Source: Bacillus inaquosorum KCTC 13429
Lineage (GTDB): Bacteria > Bacillota > Bacilli > Bacillales > Bacillaceae
Reading direction: 5' to 3'
DNA length: 64,000 bases
Assembly (NCBI RefSeq): GCF_000332645.1
Contig: NZ_AMXN01000008.1
Coordinates: 1-64,000 of the forward strand
The notes under the pieces were generated by a model. It was given only the letters and a program-made list of their open reading frames with translations. It made no database searches and had not been told where the DNA came from. The translations under genes and the position numbers were made by a program. Positions 28,046 to 37,643 of this stretch are shown piece by piece. The stretch's first letter is position 1. Each line of letters starts with the position of its first letter.

Positions 28046-30463
28046 ATGGGAAAAAAACAGCTAGTCCTTGTTGGAAATGGAATGGCCGGGGTAAGGGCCA
28101 TTGAAGAGATATTGAGTGTTGCAAAAGATGAATTTCAGATCACAATTTTCGGTTCCGAACCGCATCCCAACTACAACCGAATCCTATTGTCAAAAGTGCT
28201 TCAAGGCGATACCGACATCAAAGATATTACGTTAAATGATTGGGACTGGTACGAAGAAAACAATATTCAATTGTATACAAATGAAACAGTCATCAAAGTG
28301 GACACAGAAAACAAAACGGTCATCACAGACGCGGACCGAATCCAGCCTTACGACGAATTGATCCTGGCGACAGGCTCTGTCCCTTTTATCCTTCCGATTC
28401 CGGGCGCAGACAAAAAAGGCGTCACGGCTTTCCGGGACATCAAAGATACAGACACGATGCTCGCCGCGTCAAAACAATATAAAAAAGCAGCCGTCATCGG
28501 CGGAGGCCTGCTCGGTTTGGAAGCCGCGCGCGGACTGCTGAATCTCGGCATGGAGGTATCCGTCATCCATCTCGCACCATTCCTGATGGAACGCCAGCTT
28601 GATGCAACAGCAGGACGCCTGCTGCAAAACGAGTTAGAAAAACAAGGAATGACCTTTTTACTTGAAAAGCAAACCGAAGAAATTGTCGGTGATGACCGTG
28701 TCGAAGGCGTCCGATTCAAAGACGGCACAAGCATTGAAGCTGATTTAGTCGTCATGGCTGTCGGCATCCGCCCGAATACAGTACTTGGAGCCGAAAGCGG
28801 CATTCCGGTTAACCGCGGAATCATTGTCAACGATTATATGCAAACTGAAATCCCGCACATTTATGCAGTCGGTGAATGTGCTGAGCACCGGGGAATCGCA
28901 TACGGGCTCGTGGCGCCGCTCTATGAACAGGCCAAAGTGCTGGCGAAGCATATGTGCGGCATCGAAACAAAACCGTATGAAGGCTCCGTTCTCTCTACTC
29001 AGTTAAAGGTATCAGGCGTCGAGGTCTTCTCTGCCGGTGACTTTGATGAATCAGAGGACAAAAAAGCGATTAAAGTATTCGATGAGCAGGACGGCATCTA
29101 TAAAAAAATCGTCCTGAGAGGCAACCAAATTGTCGGTGCTGTTTTATTCGGCGACAGCAGCGAGGGCAACCGCCTGTTTTCTATGATTCAAAAAGAAGCC
29201 GATATCTCTGAAACCTCTAAAATATCAATCTTACAGCCTCTCAACCAAGAAGCAGGCACAAGCATTACCGCAGGGATGAGCGACGATGAAATCATCTGCG
29301 GCTGCAACGGCGTGTCAAAAGGTGACATTATTCAAGCCATACAGGAAAAGGGCTGCTCGTCAACGGACGAGATCAAAGCATGCAACGGTGCATCCCGCTC
29401 ATGCGGAGGCTGTAAGCCGCTCGTAGAAGAAATCCTCCAGCATACGCTCGGATCAGACTTTGATGCGTCAGCGCAAAAAGAAGCGATTTGCGGCTGCACC
29501 ACATTGTCGAGAGATGAAGTCGTAGAAGAAATCAAAGCCAAAGGGCTGTCACATACCAGAGAAATCATGAATGTGCTCGGCTGGAAAACACCAGAAGGCT
29601 GTTCCAAATGCCGGCCTGCTCTGAACTACTACTTAGGCATGATCAATCCAACCAAATACGAGGATGAACGGACATCCCGCTTTGTTAATGAACGAATGCA
29701 CGCCAACATACAAAAAGACGGAACATACTCAGTCGTTCCCCGGATGTACGGTGGCGTGACCAACTCCACAGATTTGCGCAAGATCGCAGATGTCGTCGAC
29801 AAATATGAGATCCCGCTCGTGAAAATGACCGGCGGCCAGCGAATTGATCTCATCGGCGTGAAAAAAGAAGACCTTCCGAAGGTATGGGAAGATCTTGATA
29901 TGCCGTCAGGCTACGCGTACGGAAAGACACTCCGCACAGTAAAAACGTGCGTAGGTGAGCAATTCTGCCGTTTCGGCACACAAGACTCCATGGCACTGGG
30001 CATTGCGCTTGAGAAAAAATTCGAAGGGCTGAACACGCCTCATAAAGTCAAAATGGCCGTGTCTGCCTGCCCGCGGAACTGTGCGGAATCCGGCATTAAG
30101 GACCTTGGCGTTGTCGGCATTGACGGAGGCTGGGAGCTTTACGTCGGCGGGAACGGCGGAACCCATTTGCGCGCCGGTGATTTGCTGATGAAGGTGAAAA
30201 CAAATGAAGAAGTCTTAGAATACGCAGGCGCTTACCTGCAATATTACCGGGAAACCGCAAACTATCTGGAGCGTACTTCCGCATGGCTTGAGCGCGTCGG
30301 TTTATCCCATGTCCAATCCGTGTTAAACGATCCGGAAAAACGGCAGGAGCTGAACGACCGAATGAATGAAACACTCTCTGTCCACAAGGATCCGTGGAAG
30401 AATTTCCTGGAAAACAAACAAACCTCTAAAGAATTATTTGAAAATGTCGTGACGACATCATAA
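28046..30463 (+). CDS. nasD: NADH-dependent nitrite reductase, large subunit
   Basis: Reduces nitrite to ammonium with NADH, for both assimilation and anaerobic nitrite respiration. 805 residues. FAD site LVLVGNGMAGVRAIEE (6-21), NADH site AAVIGGGLLGLEAA (near 150), two BFD-like [2Fe-2S] domains with CGC...CGGC (about 416-460) and CGC...CSKC (about 480-525), a nitrite/sulfite reductase ferredoxin half-domain, and the siroheme/[4Fe-4S] ligands TCVGEQFC (about 633) and ACPRNC (about 673), all four cysteines intact. It is a paralogue of NasB. An AAGGAGCGG site precedes the ATG. NasE is the small subunit; NasF makes the siroheme precursor. Confidence 0.96.
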   Translation: MGKKQLVLVGNGMAGVRAIEEILSVAKDEFQITIFGSEPHPNYNRILLSKVLQGDTDIKDITLNDWDWYEENNIQLYTNETVIKVDTENKTVITDADRIQPYDELILATGSVPFILPIPGADKKGVTAFRDIKDTDTMLAASKQYKKAAVIGGGLLGLEAARGLLNLGMEVSVIHLAPFLMERQLDATAGRLLQNELEKQGMTFLLEKQTEEIVGDDRVEGVRFKDGTSIEADLVVMAVGIRPNTVLGAESGIPVNRGIIVNDYMQTEIPHIYAVGECAEHRGIAYGLVAPLYEQAKVLAKHMCGIETKPYEGSVLSTQLKVSGVEVFSAGDFDESEDKKAIKVFDEQDGIYKKIVLRGNQIVGAVLFGDSSEGNRLFSMIQKEADISETSKISILQPLNQEAGTSITAGMSDDEIICGCNGVSKGDIIQAIQEKGCSSTDEIKACNGASRSCGGCKPLVEEILQHTLGSDFDASAQKEAICGCTTLSRDEVVEEIKAKGLSHTREIMNVLGWKTPEGCSKCRPALNYYLGMINPTKYEDERTSRFVNERMHANIQKDGTYSVVPRMYGGVTNSTDLRKIADVVDKYEIPLVKMTGGQRIDLIGVKKEDLPKVWEDLDMPSGYAYGKTLRTVKTCVGEQFCRFGTQDSMALGIALEKKFEGLNTPHKVKMAVSACPRNCAESGIKDLGVVGIDGGWELYVGGNGGTHLRAGDLLMKVKTNEEVLEYAGAYLQYYRETANYLERTSAWLERVGLSHVQSVLNDPEKRQELNDRMNETLSVHKDPWKNFLENKQTSKELFENVVTTS

Positions 30464-30492
30464 TGACAAAAAAACATTGAGGAGGAACGGAC

Positions 30493-30813
30493 ATGGTGAA
30501 CAAAGACGTAACAAAAGTATGTATCGGAAAAATTGGAGAATTGCCTGAACAATTAGGCAAAACAGTGTATATTGAAGATAAGGAGCTTGCAGTCTTCAAG
30601 CTTTCAAATGGAAGCATCCGCGCCATCGAAAACCGCTGTCCGCATAAGGGCGGCGTTCTGGCAGAAGGCATCGTCAGCGGCGAATATGTTTTCTGCCCGA
30701 TGCACGACTGGAAAATCTCCTTGGAAGACGGAATTGTCCAAGAACCTGATCACGGATGCGTCAAAACATACGACACGCTGATCGAAGGAGAACATGTTTA
30801 TCTCGTATATTGA
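30493..30813 (+). CDS. nasE: Nitrite reductase small subunit (Rieske-type)
   Basis: 106-residue NirD-type small subunit with a Rieske-fold [2Fe-2S] site: C49-P-H51 and C68-P-M-H71 provide all four ligands. It partners NasD in the soluble NADH-nitrite reductase. A GAGGAACGG ribosome site lies eight bases before the ATG, and nasD ends 29 bases upstream. A hairpin with a T-rich tail follows and separates it from nasF. Confidence 0.95.
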   Translation: MVNKDVTKVCIGKIGELPEQLGKTVYIEDKELAVFKLSNGSIRAIENRCPHKGGVLAEGIVSGEYVFCPMHDWKISLEDGIVQEPDHGCVKTYDTLIEGEHVYLVY

Positions 30814-30823
30814 TCAAAAGACC

Positions 30824-30853
30824 GGATCACTTTTCAAGTGATCCTTCATTTTT
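30824..30853 (+). terminator. Hairpin between nasE and nasF (partial terminator?)
   Basis: GGATCACTT, loop TTC, AAGTGATCC, then TTCATTTTTTAC. It is a perfect nine-pair stem with a usable T-tail. nasF is still expected to belong to the operon, so read-through or processing is likely. Confidence 0.75.
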
Positions 30854-30873
30854 TACAGTGACGGAAGGATGAC

Positions 30874-32325
30874 ATGACCATGAAGAACGGAATCGTATAT
30901 TTCGTGGGAGCCGGCCCCGGCGATCCAGGGCTGCTCACCATTAAAGGAAAACAGGCGCTGGAGGAAGCAGATGTCATTTTATATGACCGGCTCGCCAACC
31001 CGAAGCTGCTCGAATTTGCATCACCGGACTGCGAGTTTATTTATTGCGGAAAACTGCCAGACCGCCATTTTATGAAACAAAGAGAAATTAACGCCCTGCT
31101 GGTTGAAAAAGCATTAAAGGGGTTAACCGTCGTCCGTTTAAAAGGCGGAGATCCGAGCGTATTCGGCAGAGTCGGCGAGGAAGCAGATGCTCTCCATGAG
31201 CACGGCATCCGCTATGAAATGGTTCCGGGAATCACCTCTGGAATTGCAGCGCCGCTATATGCGGGCATCCCTGTCACGCACCGGGATTTCGCATCGTCTT
31301 TTGCCATGATTACGGCGCATGATAAATCGTTAAAAGGAACGCCGAATCTTGACTGGGAAGGACTTGCCCGGAGCGTTCAAACCCTTGTCTTTTACATGGG
31401 CGTCAAGAATTTACCTTATATTTGCAAGCAGCTCATTGCGTACGGAAAATCTCCTTCCGTCCCTGTCATTGTGGTCCAATGGGGAACGTGGGGCCGACAG
31501 CGGAGTGTGAAAGGATCGCTCGAGAACATTCAGCAAAAAGTTCAGGAACACCAGATCACAAACCCTGCGATTATCGTCATCGGAGATATCGTCAACTTTC
31601 AAACACACAGCTGGTTTGAAAGCAAACCACTCATCGGACAGCACATGATGGTTGTCACTCATGGCGAAGATGAAGACCCGCTTGCAGACAAGCTGCGCGA
31701 TTCCGGTGCCGATGTCATCGAATGGCCGAAATGGCGGACTGAGAACATGCCTGTCAATGAAGAGATTCTTCAAAGAATCGGCACCTTTGAAGACATTTTT
31801 TTCACATCGCGCCGTGCGGTTTGTGAATTTTTCCAAACACTTGCTTCCAAGAAAATCGACATCCGCCAGCTGACAGCCGGACTGAGTGCGGCATCTGAAC
31901 ATGCAGAGCAAGAGCTTGAAAAACGAGGTTTTCGCGTCTCCGCCAGTCAGCCTGAATCTGAAAAACGTCTTGTTGTCGGGAGCCGCCATGCAGTGGAAAA
32001 CATGCAGACGCAGAAGCCCTGTTCGCTTTATGTCACCCATGAAAATGTTATAGATGACCGGTTCACCCACATGATTCAGCGAACCATCAGTGAATCTCCG
32101 TTGCACATGATCATTTGTCCGAGCAAACCATCCGTTCAGCAATTGATCAGCGCAGGAGAACAAATTAGCATCTCGCCGGAACCGTCAGCAAGCCGACCTC
32201 CCATCGTCTGCATAGGCGATGACTCAGCTGCCGGCATTTATGGATTCACAGCTGTCCAAGAACAGGAGGAATTGTTTGCTCTCATTCAGAATCAACAGGC
32301 GGAAAAAAAGCTCCTTCACAGCTGA
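30874..32325 (+). CDS. nasF: Uroporphyrinogen-III C-methyltransferase (with HemD-like C-terminal domain)
   Basis: Makes precorrin-2 for siroheme, the cofactor of NasD. 483 residues. The N-terminal 240 residues are a complete SUMT/CobA domain: VGAGPGDPGLLTIKG (residues 10-24), YDRLANPKLLEFA, VRLKGGDPSVFGRVGEEA (about 88-105), VPGITSG and GIPVTHRDFASS. The rest (about 255-480) has the layout of a uroporphyrinogen-III synthase (HemD) domain, with VVTHGEDEDPLADKLRDSGA and FFTSRRAVCEFF; whether it is catalytic is unclear. It starts at ATG after GGAAGGAT; a second ATG two codons later is possible. A terminator follows. Confidence 0.94.
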   Translation: MTMKNGIVYFVGAGPGDPGLLTIKGKQALEEADVILYDRLANPKLLEFASPDCEFIYCGKLPDRHFMKQREINALLVEKALKGLTVVRLKGGDPSVFGRVGEEADALHEHGIRYEMVPGITSGIAAPLYAGIPVTHRDFASSFAMITAHDKSLKGTPNLDWEGLARSVQTLVFYMGVKNLPYICKQLIAYGKSPSVPVIVVQWGTWGRQRSVKGSLENIQQKVQEHQITNPAIIVIGDIVNFQTHSWFESKPLIGQHMMVVTHGEDEDPLADKLRDSGADVIEWPKWRTENMPVNEEILQRIGTFEDIFFTSRRAVCEFFQTLASKKIDIRQLTAGLSAASEHAEQELEKRGFRVSASQPESEKRLVVGSRHAVENMQTQKPCSLYVTHENVIDDRFTHMIQRTISESPLHMIICPSKPSVQQLISAGEQISISPEPSASRPPIVCIGDDSAAGIYGFTAVQEQEELFALIQNQQAEKKLLHS

Positions 32326-32332
32326 TTGCAAG

Positions 32333-33393
<1,061 letters not shown>

Positions 33394-33408
33394 TCAAATC
33401 ATTTTAAT

Positions 33409-33423
33409 TGAGAATGAATATCA
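33409..33423 (-). promoter_or_regulatory. Fur box upstream of ycgT
   Basis: TGAGAATGAATATCA fits the 7-1-7 Fur consensus TGATAATnATTATCA at 12 of 14 fixed positions. It lies 43 bases before the ycgT start codon. Confidence 0.75.
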
Positions 33424-33473
33424 ATACAAAGTATATCATATTTTACGTGCCTTTGTTTATTCATTTCTTCTTC

Positions 33474-33502
33474 TTGTGGTAAATTGTTGAAAACCCTATA
33501 AT
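33474..33502 (+). promoter_or_regulatory. Sigma-A promoter of ycgS
   Basis: TTGTGG and a perfect TATAAT are 17 bases apart; the ATG of ycgS lies 27 bases after the -10. Confidence 0.75.
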
Positions 33503-33528
33503 AGGCAAAAAACAAATGGGAGAAACAG

Positions 33529-34383
33529 ATGAAAAGACGAGTCAGAACGATCACTTTCGAAGGACTTACACTAGAATATTCTGTGACAGGCAAGGGAGCC
33601 CCCATTATGGTCATGCATGGCGGGCATTCAAATTGCTACGAGGAATTCGGGTACACGTCGCTGGTCGAGCATGGGTACTCCATCATCACGCCTTCAAGGC
33701 CCGGCTACGGACGAACGTCAAAAGAGATTGGAAAAAGTCTTGCCGACGCCTGCCGTTTCTATGTGAAGCTGTTAGATCATTTACAAATCGACAGCGTCCA
33801 TGTGATTGCCATCTCAGCAGGCGGCCCGAGCGGCATATGCTTTGCCTCACATCATCCAGAAAGGACAAACACTCTGACCCTGCAATCCGCGATCACCAAA
33901 GAATGGCTCACCCCTCAAGACACGGAATACAAAGTTGGGAGAATCCTCTTCCGCCCTCCGGTGGAAAAGTGGCTGTGGAAGCTGGCTTCTTCTCTGAATA
34001 ACGCCTTCCCGCGTTTGATGTTTCGAGTTATGAGTCCGCAATTCAGCACGCTTTCGTTTCAGCGAATCAAGTCCATGATGGATGAAAAAGACATAGAAGC
34101 ATTTCGAAAAATGAACAGCAGGCAGCGCTCAGGTGAAGGATTTCTGCTCGACTTGCCACAAACCGCCGCTGTCTCTTCAAAAGAGCTGCAGGCCATCACA
34201 TGCCCCGTACTGATAATGCAAAGCGTTTACGATGGATTTGTCGACTTGTCACATGCACATCATGCAAAAGAACACATTCCTGACGCTGCTCTCTGTTTGA
34301 TTCACTCATGGGGGCACCTGATTTGGCTTGGGAAAGAAGCTGCTGAAACAGACAGAATCATACTCGAATTTTTGGAATCCTAA
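33529..34383 (+). CDS. ycgS: Alpha/beta-hydrolase YcgS
   Basis: 284 residues, alpha/beta-hydrolase fold. HGG oxyanion-hole region near residue 27, nucleophile elbow AISAGGPSG (Ser about 95), acidic residue in VYDGFVDL near 240 and catalytic histidine in HSWGHLIW near 260. There is no signal peptide. The substrate is unknown; relatives act on small esters or lactones. It has its own promoter and a GGGAGA ribosome site, and no clear operon partner: ycgR follows 96 bases later without a recognisable terminator in between. Confidence 0.9.
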   Translation: MKRRVRTITFEGLTLEYSVTGKGAPIMVMHGGHSNCYEEFGYTSLVEHGYSIITPSRPGYGRTSKEIGKSLADACRFYVKLLDHLQIDSVHVIAISAGGPSGICFASHHPERTNTLTLQSAITKEWLTPQDTEYKVGRILFRPPVEKWLWKLASSLNNAFPRLMFRVMSPQFSTLSFQRIKSMMDEKDIEAFRKMNSRQRSGEGFLLDLPQTAAVSSKELQAITCPVLIMQSVYDGFVDLSHAHHAKEHIPDAALCLIHSWGHLIWLGKEAAETDRIILEFLES

Positions 34384-34479
34384 ACAAGGTGAAACAATCC
34401 TTCCCCCTCCTCCGTCAAACAAGCAGTGCCTTTTTTCTGGTAACATAAGAGGCAGCTTAACATGAGCGGAGGTTTTATT

Positions 34480-35364
34480 GTGACAGCACAATCATCTTTT
34501 CTTCAGCTGAATTCTATTTTTATCAGCATTTTAATAGAAGCCATTCCGTTTATTCTGATTGGCGTCATACTTTCCGGAATCATTCAAATATTTGTTTCTG
34601 AAGAAATGATTGCGAGGATCATGCCGAAAAACCGCTTTCTCGCCGTTTTATTCGGTGCGCTGGCCGGGGTTTTATTTCCCGCCTGCGAATGCGGTATCAT
34701 CCCGATTACGAGGCGGCTTCTGTTAAAGGGGGTTCCTCTGCATGCGGGCGTCGCTTTCATGCTGACCGCGCCTATCATTAACCCTATCGTTTTATTTTCC
34801 ACTTATATTGCGTTTGGGAATAGATGGAGCGTTGTCTTTTACCGGGGCGGACTGGCGCTCGCCGTTTCGGTGATCATTGGGATCATCTTATCCTATCAAT
34901 TTAAGGATAATCAGCTTTTAAAGCCTGATGAATCCGGGCATCACCATCATCATCACCACACCCTGCTTCAAAAGCTGGGAGGGACCTTGCGTCACGCGAT
35001 TGATGAATTTTTCTCCGTTGGGAAATATTTAATCATCGGCGCCTTTATCGCTGCTGCTATGCAGACGTATGTCAAAACATCCACTCTGCTTGCGATCGGG
35101 CAGAATGATGTATCCTCTTCCCTCGTGATGATGGGACTGGCGTTTGTCTTGTCGCTTTGTTCAGAGGTCGATGCGTTCATTGCATCTTCCTTCAGCAGCA
35201 CATTTTCATTAGGATCGTTAATCGCCTTTCTCGTCTTTGGCGCGATGGTGGATATTAAGAATCTATTGATGATGCTTGCAGCCTTCAAAAAACGATTTGT
35301 TTTCCTGCTGATTACGTACATTGTCGTGATTGTCTTAGTGGGATCACTACTGGTAAAGGGGTGA
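34480..35364 (+). CDS. ycgR: Putative permease YcgR (YraQ/UPF0718 family)
   Basis: 294 residues, about eight membrane helices in two bundles. PACECGIIP near residue 73 and a later LCSEVDAF motif are the twin Cys-Glu signatures of this permease family. A cytosolic loop near 148-160 carries seven consecutive histidines, suggesting metal binding. It starts at GTG seven bases after GAGCGGAGG; an ATG six codons upstream overlaps the ribosome site. ycgQ follows after four bases, and such pairs occur together in many Firmicutes. The transported species is unknown. Confidence 0.9.
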   Translation: MTAQSSFLQLNSIFISILIEAIPFILIGVILSGIIQIFVSEEMIARIMPKNRFLAVLFGALAGVLFPACECGIIPITRRLLLKGVPLHAGVAFMLTAPIINPIVLFSTYIAFGNRWSVVFYRGGLALAVSVIIGIILSYQFKDNQLLKPDESGHHHHHHHTLLQKLGGTLRHAIDEFFSVGKYLIIGAFIAAAMQTYVKTSTLLAIGQNDVSSSLVMMGLAFVLSLCSEVDAFIASSFSSTFSLGSLIAFLVFGAMVDIKNLLMMLAAFKKRFVFLLITYIVVIVLVGSLLVKG

Positions 35365-35368
35365 TTGG

Positions 35369-36220
35369 ATGTTTCGTCTATTGGTGCTGATGGGATTTAC
35401 GTTTTTCTTTTATCATCTGCATGCCTCAGGAAATCTAACAAAATATATCAATATGAAATATGCCTATCTTTCCTTTATTGCGATCTTCCTGCTGGCTATT
35501 CTGACAGTCGTTCAAGCATATGTATTTATCAAGTCGCCTGAAAAAGGCGGGCATCACCATGATCATGATTGCGGGTGCGGCCATGATCACGAACATGAAC
35601 AAAACAAACCATTTTATCAGCGTTATTTGATTTATCTTGTTTTTATTTTCCCTTTAGTGTCGGGCATCTTCTTCCCGATTGCGACGCTTGACTCATCCAT
35701 TGTTAAAACAAAAGGGTTTTCGTTTAAGGCGATGGAGAGCGGGGATCATTACTCCCAAACACAGTATTTGCGGCCTGATGCCAGCCTTTATTACGCGCAA
35801 GACAGCTATGACAAACAGATGAAACAGCTGTTTAATAAGTATTCCAGCAAGAAAGAGATTTCTCTGACCGATGATGATTTTCTAAAAGGAATGGAAACGA
35901 TATATAACTATCCGGGTGAATTTCTCGGGCGGACGATTGAATTTCATGGATTTGCGTACAAAGGAAACGCAATTAACAAAAATCAGCTTTTCGTATTGAG
36001 GTTTGGCATCATTCACTGTATCGCTGATTCCGGCGTGTACGGGATGCTTGTGGAGTTTCCGAAGGACATCAACATCAAGGATGATGAATGGATTCAAATT
36101 AAGGGCACGCTGGCCTCAGAATATTATCAGCCATTCAAATCAACGCTCCCTGTTGTGAAAGTGACTGACTGGAACACCATTAAAAAGCCTGATGATCCGT
36201 ACGTTTACAGAGGATTTTAA
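35369..36220 (+). CDS. ycgQ: Partner membrane protein YcgQ (DUF1980 / TIGR03943)
   Basis: 283 residues. Membrane segments near 3-20, 28-50 and 88-110 are followed by a soluble, probably extracytoplasmic domain that ends with an OB-like strand set (GTLASEYYQPFKSTLPVVKV). Between the second and third segments lies a metal-type sequence rich in His, Asp and Cys (HHHDHDCGCGHDHEHE). It is co-encoded with ycgR and most likely works with it in transport or metal handling; that role is inferred from pairing only. A bidirectional terminator follows. Confidence 0.88.
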   Translation: MFRLLVLMGFTFFFYHLHASGNLTKYINMKYAYLSFIAIFLLAILTVVQAYVFIKSPEKGGHHHDHDCGCGHDHEHEQNKPFYQRYLIYLVFIFPLVSGIFFPIATLDSSIVKTKGFSFKAMESGDHYSQTQYLRPDASLYYAQDSYDKQMKQLFNKYSSKKEISLTDDDFLKGMETIYNYPGEFLGRTIEFHGFAYKGNAINKNQLFVLRFGIIHCIADSGVYGMLVEFPKDINIKDDEWIQIKGTLASEYYQPFKSTLPVVKVTDWNTIKKPDDPYVYRGF

Positions 36221-36228
36221 GTGAAGAC

Positions 36229-36262
36229 GAAACCAGTACAAGTACTGGTTTCTTTTTTTATT
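36229..36262. terminator. Bidirectional terminator between ycgQ and putR
   Basis: GAAACCAGTAC / GTACTGGTTTC, followed on the plus strand by TTTTTTTATTTC. It overlaps the end of putR. Confidence 0.82.
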
Positions 36263-37493
36263 TCTTTTTCATCAGCATCAAATCCAGATAGAGCTGGCAT
36301 CGCGTTCTGAAATCGCTTAAATCAATCGACGTCATTTCAGTAATCTGTTTGATGCGGTAATTCAATGTATTTTGGTGAATAAACAGCTGTTCTGCTGCTG
36401 GTTTTGTTTTGCAGTTGTTGAGGAGATAGACTTCCAGCGTTTTCAGGAGCTCGGTGCTGCTTTCTTGGTCCTTTGCTTTTAATAAAGCCAAATCCTTATT
36501 CTCGTATTCTAAAAACTCATTTTTCTGTTCAATGCTTTCTAAATAGCGGTAAATGCCGAGTTTGGCATATTCATATGGAATGTTTTCCTGGTTGCCGGTG
36601 ATTTCTGCGGCTTTGATGACTTCAAGTGCTTCTGTGTAGCTCTTGCCTAGTTTTAAAAGGTGATCATATTCGTTTCCGATACCGATATAAATAGGGGTAG
36701 GTATTTTTTGAAAGTGAAAATGTGTTAACAGCTTGTTAATAAATTCTGAAGCTGCCGAGGAGACGGAGCTTTTTTGGGAAAAACTCGCTACGACGATGAC
36801 AATATTTGATTCGATCGTTAAGACATGACTGACTTTATCCCGTAAATTCAGGTACGACCTGATATTTTCCTTTAAATCCTCAACCGCTTCCCCATCCCCA
36901 TTTGCGGCGTGCAGGATGACAACTGAAAACATCGAAGGCAGCACGGTGTTGATTCTTTCGGCTTCCCGTCTAAGTTCCTTCTCAGAGATAAATTGCTGAT
37001 AGATGGCCCGTTTGATGAGATCCTCTGCTTTTTCTTCCTTTTCCTGTTTCAGCTTGTTCGTTTTATAAATGATTTTCCCGACATGAAAAGAGGTCTCATA
37101 CAAAAAGTCGAGCTCTTCGTCCGTCAGGTTTTGGTCCAGCTCCTGAACCCAGATGTAGCCCATAACTTCCCCTTTGTGCTTCGCACTCACGACCACCCTC
37201 TGGTTTAACCCAATGCTTTCAATTTTATTGACGCGAAAAGGCTCAGGTTCTGTTTTCAGTTTTTCAATGATTCCGTCCTTCAGAAACCTCTCAAAAATCT
37301 GAACCGGACATTTTTTTGAAAAAATAGTCTGCTGGTTGGCAGAATCAAAATGGTTAATATAGTAAGAATTATAGGCTAACAAAAAGAAATCCGCGCTTTC
37401 CAGTATGACTGGTTTCTGCAGTTCATAACTGATAAAATCAATCAGCTTATCAACATCTGAAAATGAAAAAACTCTCTCTAAAAGCTCTTCCAT
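36258..37493 (-). CDS. putR: Transcriptional activator PutR (PucR family)
   Basis: Activates putBCP when proline is present. 411 residues: an N-terminal GAF-like sensing part, a middle GGDEF-like domain of the CdaR/PucR type (SVVILHAANGDGEA..., near 190-300), and a C-terminal PucR HTH (residues about 350-405) with the signature NNCKTKPAAEQLFIHQNTLNYR. It is read in the same direction as putBCP and lies just behind putP with a 150-base gap, so it may have its own promoter. Named by position and family. Confidence 0.92.
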   Translation of the reverse strand: MEELLERVFSFSDVDKLIDFISYELQKPVILESADFFLLAYNSYYINHFDSANQQTIFSKKCPVQIFERFLKDGIIEKLKTEPEPFRVNKIESIGLNQRVVVSAKHKGEVMGYIWVQELDQNLTDEELDFLYETSFHVGKIIYKTNKLKQEKEEKAEDLIKRAIYQQFISEKELRREAERINTVLPSMFSVVILHAANGDGEAVEDLKENIRSYLNLRDKVSHVLTIESNIVIVVASFSQKSSVSSAASEFINKLLTHFHFQKIPTPIYIGIGNEYDHLLKLGKSYTEALEVIKAAEITGNQENIPYEYAKLGIYRYLESIEQKNEFLEYENKDLALLKAKDQESSTELLKTLEVYLLNNCKTKPAAEQLFIHQNTLNYRIKQITEMTSIDLSDFRTRCQLYLDLMLMKKK

Positions 37494-37605
37494 ACCTTTT
37501 TCTCCTATACTTTTTTACTTTAATCATATCCATACGGGGGCTTTTTGTATAGAAAAAAATACGTTTGTTTCCAAAAGAAAAAACGTCCGCTTAAAAGGAG
37601 AAAAG

Positions 37606-37630
37606 AGGAAAAAGGGACAACCCCTTCCTC
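37606..37630 (-). terminator. Weak terminator after putP
   Basis: Minus strand AAGGGG, loop TTGT, CCCTTTTTCCTCTTTT: a short GC stem with a T-rich tail just after the putP stop codon. Stem length is borderline. Confidence 0.45.
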
Positions 37631-37643
37631 CTCCTTTCGATCT

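Noticed and set aside
31411-32163. 250-codon open frame antisense to nasF
   Set aside because: It lies wholly inside the well-supported nasF gene, has no ribosome site and its product (rich in Cys, Phe, Arg and His) looks like no protein family.
33516-34001. 161-codon frame overlapping ycgS
   Set aside because: It starts 13 bases before ycgS in another frame; ycgS has the hydrolase motifs and the better ribosome-site spacing.
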